Below, in pieces: positions 61,278-64,000 of a DNA stretch of 64,000 nt. Source of the stretch: Lachnospiraceae bacterium (lineage in GTDB: Bacteria; Bacillota; Clostridia; Lachnospirales; Lachnospiraceae); assembly GCA_910575835.1 (NCBI GenBank), contig CAJTGB010000010.1, positions 62,001 through 126,000 on the forward strand. The letters run 5' to 3'. The notes below the pieces were generated by a model. The model worked only from the letters and a program-made list of their open reading frames with translations, ran no database searches and was not told where the DNA came from. Position 1 is the first letter of the stretch. Each line of letters opens with the position of its first letter. The position numbers were made by a program, and so were the translations under genes.

Positions 61278-61298
61278 TTTATTACATATGTAGGACTT
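61278..61298 (-). promoter_or_regulatory. BlaI-like operator upstream of the PBP gene
   Basis: TTTATTACATATGTAGGACTT contains TTACATATGTA, which closely matches the Bacillus licheniformis bla operator core as I remember it (TATTACATATGTAAGA). It is the better of the two sites and lies about 135 bases before the PBP start. Confidence 0.55.
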
Positions 61299-61580
61299 AA
61301 AGGTAAAAAAATTTTATTCTGGATTTTTGAGCGTTTGTATAAATATTACATCAGTAAGAATTATAAGTCAAGTTATCTTTATAAAAAACAGCTTTGAAAG
61401 GTAAACTTATTTTATGGCTTGCCATTTTCAAGAAATCTCTTGTTTCAACATTTTGTTCTAATATTCAGAAAGTTATCCACATCATATAGTTGCAGTATCC
61501 CCTCATTGAAATATTTTCAAAAATATTATAAATTTTTTGATTTCCTCTTGGCAAACATCACCTTCTTTGCTAAAATTACC
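61299..61580. other. AT-rich non-coding stretch
   Basis: Together with the operator region, 61144-61580 is the only gap over 300 bases. Beyond the BlaI-like sites I see no gene, repeat or RNA fold in it, only AT-rich sequence leading into a transposase fragment. Confidence 0.6.
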
Positions 61581-62053
61581 TTAGTTTAGGTCTGCTTTAT
61601 GCAGCTTAGCTTCTATATCTTCTGTTTCTGTTAGTTGCCGTCCAAAGCTGGCTAATAGTTCAGAAGATATATTTTTTTGCAGCTTTTTTATTTCATTTTT
61701 TTCCAGATAAAAATATTCATATAGCTGTTTCATAAAATCTGCTATCTGCTCCATCAAATAATGGTTCTTCTGTGTCCTCTCATCCCAACTGCATGCATGC
61801 CCTATGTTTCCCTGCCAATGCTTTTGCCTGTTAAATCCCTGATTCTCTATTTTCCATCTGTTTCGTCCTGCTTTTACGATCTTTCTTGCATTATTCTTTG
61901 TGATTTCTATATTTGTAACCCATGCAAATTCTGGTTCTTTCCCCTTGCCTTTTACTTTCCTCTTTTCCTTGTAATAAATCAGATTCACATCAAAGTCTTG
62001 TATCCTTTAATTATTTTTCCCATTGCTCCTCCTGCAATCACATCATAATCCTC
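61581..62053 (-). pseudogene. C-terminal fragment of a DDE-type transposase, frameshifted
   Basis: The 135-codon open frame contains AGRNRWKIENQGFNRQKH and NHYLMEQIADFMKQLYEYF, which resemble the C-terminal part of a DDE transposase family common in Lachnospiraceae (WKIEN-type). Upstream of its first ATG, a frame shifted by one base continues as DYDVIAGGAMGKIIKGYK, so a frameshift separates the two. The N-terminal catalytic part is missing. No terminal inverted repeats were seen. This is a dead insertion-sequence remnant in an AT-rich zone. Confidence 0.65.
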
Positions 62054-62370
62054 TTAAAACATCTTATCCTCTTTCTCACCAAAAAGTTCTGTTGAACAAC
62101 TGTCTTCATCTTCCCACATTTCCCGATATGCTTCAATATAACTCTTAACACAACTAGGATATATATACAAATATCTTCTACACACTCTTTTATACAATCC
62201 CAGTATTTTCTCATCACAAACAAAATCCAGTACATAATCAAGCAAATGTGACAATTCATCTTCTGACACAATTCTGCTGCACACATCTTCAACCAACGGC
62301 AAATAAACCTCATAAGCTTTTTGTTGTATTTCAACTATCTCTCTGCAATCTGATAAATCCTTTCGTCCAT
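62054..62370 (-). pseudogene. Small gene of unknown function with one-base deletion near its start
   Basis: The ATG at 62370 overlaps the stop of the preceding frame (TAATG), but reading from it stops after ten codons. A one-base shift after the third codon opens a 100-residue frame with a convincing protein sequence (YEVYLPLVEDVCSRIVSEDE, LDYVLDFVCDEKILGLYKRV, CRRYLYIYPSCVKSYIEAYR). Restoring one base gives about 105 residues. Such CRRYLYIYP-containing proteins are, to my recollection, frequent in Lachnospiraceae mobile regions; the function is unknown. The gene is probably inactive unless the shift is a sequencing error in the AAAGG run. Confidence 0.6.
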
Positions 62371-62648
62371 TAAATTACCTCAAAATATTTAATTGCATCC
62401 GTTATCGCTTCTACCTTCTCTTTCGGTGGATGTTTCCTAGGATGTATTAATTCTTCTACTGTATTAGGCTCACCATACATCGTCAATCCCAAAAACATTT
62501 TCACCTCTGCAATATACGCAATATGTACTTTAAATCCATATTTCTTCTCAACATATTCCTGTATCATTTTATATGTAATTTTCGGTTTCGGCTGATATTT
62601 CTTTGCCCGTTCTGCTATTGCATCTACTTCCTTGCATAATAAAAGCAC
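62370..62648 (-). pseudogene. Fragment resembling the C-terminus of a RumA-type methyltransferase
   Basis: A 92-codon frame with TYKMIQEYVEKKYGFKVHIA, YIAEVKMFLGL, RKHPPKEKVEAI and DAIKYFEVI. This resembles the C-terminal extension of clostridial RumA/RlmD-type rRNA uracil methyltransferases or similar mobile-element methylases, as remembered rather than searched. The only start available (GTG at 62648) lies in the terminator hairpin of the gene upstream and no ribosome binding site is seen, so this is most likely a 3' remnant. An in-frame stop (TAG) precedes it directly. Confidence 0.45.
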
Positions 62649-62669
62649 CTACCATTTCTGATAGATGCT
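62638..62669 (-). terminator. Terminator after the AlbA-type gene
   Basis: On the minus strand AGCATCTATC (62660-62669) pairs with GGTAGGTGCT (62644-62653), ten pairs with two G-U, 6-base loop, followed by TTTTATTA. It lies about 30 bases past the AlbA-type gene's stop. Confidence 0.7.
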
Positions 62670-62699
62670 TCATCTCATTTTTATATAATTTTTAACAGC

Positions 62700-64000
62700 T
62701 TACTCAAGAACTTTCCAATAACCAGTCTTTTTAGAACCAATTCTTTCTACATATCCATTCTCTTTCAGGAATGTAAGATTATTTTCTACTGCCGTTTCAC
62801 TAATCCCCAATATTTGATGCAATTCGCTGGTAGTAATATTAGGATTATCTCTCATTTCTGTAATAATTCTTTGCCTTCTTGAATTTAATCCTTTTTTATT
62901 CCCAACTTTATCCCCAACTTTTTTCCCAACTTTTTTAATCTTCTGAAGCGGGATTGTTACAACGATAGAATTTTCTCTAAAAGTAAATGCTTCCTTTCCG
63001 TAAGTTTCAATAATCTTAGGCACACCTCGACCAGACTTCTCACTGATATGCAACTGCAAAAAGATTTCTGATAGCTTTTCATTTACTGGAATTGATTCTC
63101 CCAAGAAAAATCCTTCCATAGTCTGTGCCGGTGCCAACGTTCCTCTCGATAAGATTTCAATTCTGTTTGAAAATACAGAAATCATAGGTTCATTTCCACT
63201 AATCCACAGATTATGCAGAATAGCATTTATAATTGCTTCTCTAAAAGCTTTGTTATCAAACAGAGGTGTTTCTGGACGCTCCACAACACGCTCGCTCTCA
63301 TCTGTCTGAATCAAATTTAATACATCTGCATATCTTAAAACCTCATCCAAAGTATAGAGCAAACAATTATTACCAAATTCTCGTACAGAGAATAAATTAG
63401 AACCTTTGGTTTCTCCTTCAAAAATCGATACTCGTAACGGGAAATGTGAATTATCTGAAAGTAGCTGTGCCAACAGGTTATATTCTCCATCCTTATTCCT
63501 TAATCCAAGATTTTTCTCAAAGGTCTTTTCATTTAGTACGATTCCTTTTGAACCATAATATCCAAACAATTTAGAAAATGTCAGTTCCTGATATTTTGCC
63601 GGTAATGTTTCAATAGTTTCCACTCTTCCATCTAAAATTTTAAATAACTGAATTTCCCTTTTGGGATAATCCTTTAAATTTGCTTTAGAAGATCCAATAC
63701 GAATGTATCTCTTTTCTTTAAAAGCCGTTGGTATCTCCTCTGCAGCCGGAATCACCAATACAACAACTCTTTTATTATCAATGGTTCCTTCCTCGAATGA
63801 AAAGTTGATACTTGGTGACAAATTTCTTGCTAAGAAATTTTGATATGGCTCTTTGTTATGATCACAATACTGATTGAATGTCGTACCCACAATTTCATGG
63901 GTTTCATCATTTACACCCCATATAAAATATGCTTGTGACTTATAATGAAATGCTGCTGCATTTGACAATGCTGATATATATTTACCCAGAACTTCTGGCT
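62700..64000 (-). CDS. AlbA_2/Schlafen-type ATP-binding transcriptional regulator, 5' end cut by window edge
   Basis: The frame is open to the edge (the last codons before it read PEVLGKYISAL then SNAAAFHYKSQ), so the true start lies beyond 64000. It has an AlbA_2 domain (AYFIWGVND, EIPTAFKEKRYIRIGSS), a GHKL-like ATPase region (NKAFREAIINAILHNLW, then SGRGVPKIIETYG), a Lys/Val-rich linker with KKVGKKVGDKVGNKKG, and a C-terminal winged helix (TTSELHQILGISETAVENNL). Such proteins are common near mobile elements and are usually annotated as ATP-binding or regulatory; the target is unknown. Strongly AT-rich. A terminator follows at 62638-62669. Confidence 0.82.
   Translation of the reverse strand, partial: PEVLGKYISALSNAAAFHYKSQAYFIWGVNDETHEIVGTTFNQYCDHNKEPYQNFLARNLSPSINFSFEEGTIDNKRVVVLVIPAAEEIPTAFKEKRYIRIGSSKANLKDYPKREIQLFKILDGRVETIETLPAKYQELTFSKLFGYYGSKGIVLNEKTFEKNLGLRNKDGEYNLLAQLLSDNSHFPLRVSIFEGETKGSNLFSVREFGNNCLLYTLDEVLRYADVLNLIQTDESERVVERPETPLFDNKAFREAIINAILHNLWISGNEPMISVFSNRIEILSRGTLAPAQTMEGFFLGESIPVNEKLSEIFLQLHISEKSGRGVPKIIETYGKEAFTFRENSIVVTIPLQKIKKVGKKVGDKVGNKKGLNSRRQRIITEMRDNPNITTSELHQILGISETAVENNLTFLKENGYVERIGSKKTGYWKVLE

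Noticed and set aside
61299-61580. Hidden gene or RNA in the AT-rich gap
   Set aside because: No frame with a ribosome binding site, no stable fold and no repeat could be seen.

Overview
The window looks like chromosomal DNA of a Clostridia species, most likely a gut Lachnospiraceae. The evidence is strong AGGAGG-type ribosome binding sites, TTGACA/TATAAT-type promoters, a long clostridial Prs, the DUF512-Der-PlsY gene order, split GcvPA/GcvPB-type proteins, and many FtsX-type ABC transporters each paired with a two-component system. Bases 1 to about 52,000 have moderately high GC and uniform codon use. From about 52,500 the sequence becomes more AT-rich, and from about 61,200 to the end it is strongly AT-rich and contains gene fragments, which suggests acquired DNA. 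I saw no rRNA, tRNA or CRISPR array.

Layout. 1-6.2 kb: plsY (cut by the edge), der and a DUF512 radical-SAM protein on the minus strand; prs on the plus strand; a cell-wall-anchored polysaccharide deacetylase. 6.3-13.2 kb: a minus-strand amino-acid block leuB-ilvD-ilvB-serC-serA with a good promoter before leuB. 13.3-21.6 kb: class B sortase, M23 peptidase, glycogen phosphorylase, yajC, tgt and an L,D-transpeptidase. aroC (plus) overlaps tail-to-tail with the first ABC permease. 22.9-33.1 kb: response regulator, histidine kinase, ABC ATPase and permease downstream of a ydjG-ydjH-ydjI-like membrane-stress block, a WYL regulator and two tiny acidic proteins. 33.2-39.5 kb: a self-contained five-gene operon with a promoter and a terminator: a secreted protein with one BspA-like leucine-rich repeat, an AcoX/ATP-NAD-kinase-like protein, divergent GcvPA-like and GcvPB-like proteins, and a zinc-dependent dehydrogenase. 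40-52 kb: two more two-component/ABC modules, with a DUF362 ferredoxin-like protein between them. 52.4-54.9 kb: a MerR-TipAS regulator with an ABC-2 exporter. 54.9-61.3 kb: a Nudix hydrolase, two flavodoxin-fold oxidoreductases, blaI, blaR1 and, convergently, a MecA-like penicillin-binding protein whose upstream region carries BlaI-like operators. 61.5-64 kb: a transposase fragment, two further broken or fragmentary genes and an AlbA-type ATP-binding regulator that runs off the edge.

How it fits together. Much of the window from 19 kb on concerns the cell envelope and its defence: sortase, L,D-transpeptidase, peptidase, three peptide-sensing-type ABC modules, a drug-type MerR/ABC-2 exporter and a mec-like beta-lactam response module. 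The three FtsX-type ABC operons each start with a promoter that has no recognisable -35 box; in its place are direct repeats about 11 bp apart, ending 9 nt before the -10, which is the layout expected of OmpR/PhoB-type activators.

The two strongest candidates for something undescribed are the GcvP-like operon (33.2-39.5 kb), whose subunits depart from the glycine decarboxylase signatures and have no GcvT/GcvH/Lpd partners here, and the flavodoxin-blaI-blaR1/MecA-like PBP module. A third theme is short in-frame tandem duplications (24-45 bp) in at least four genes. All family assignments come from reading motifs by eye; no search was run.
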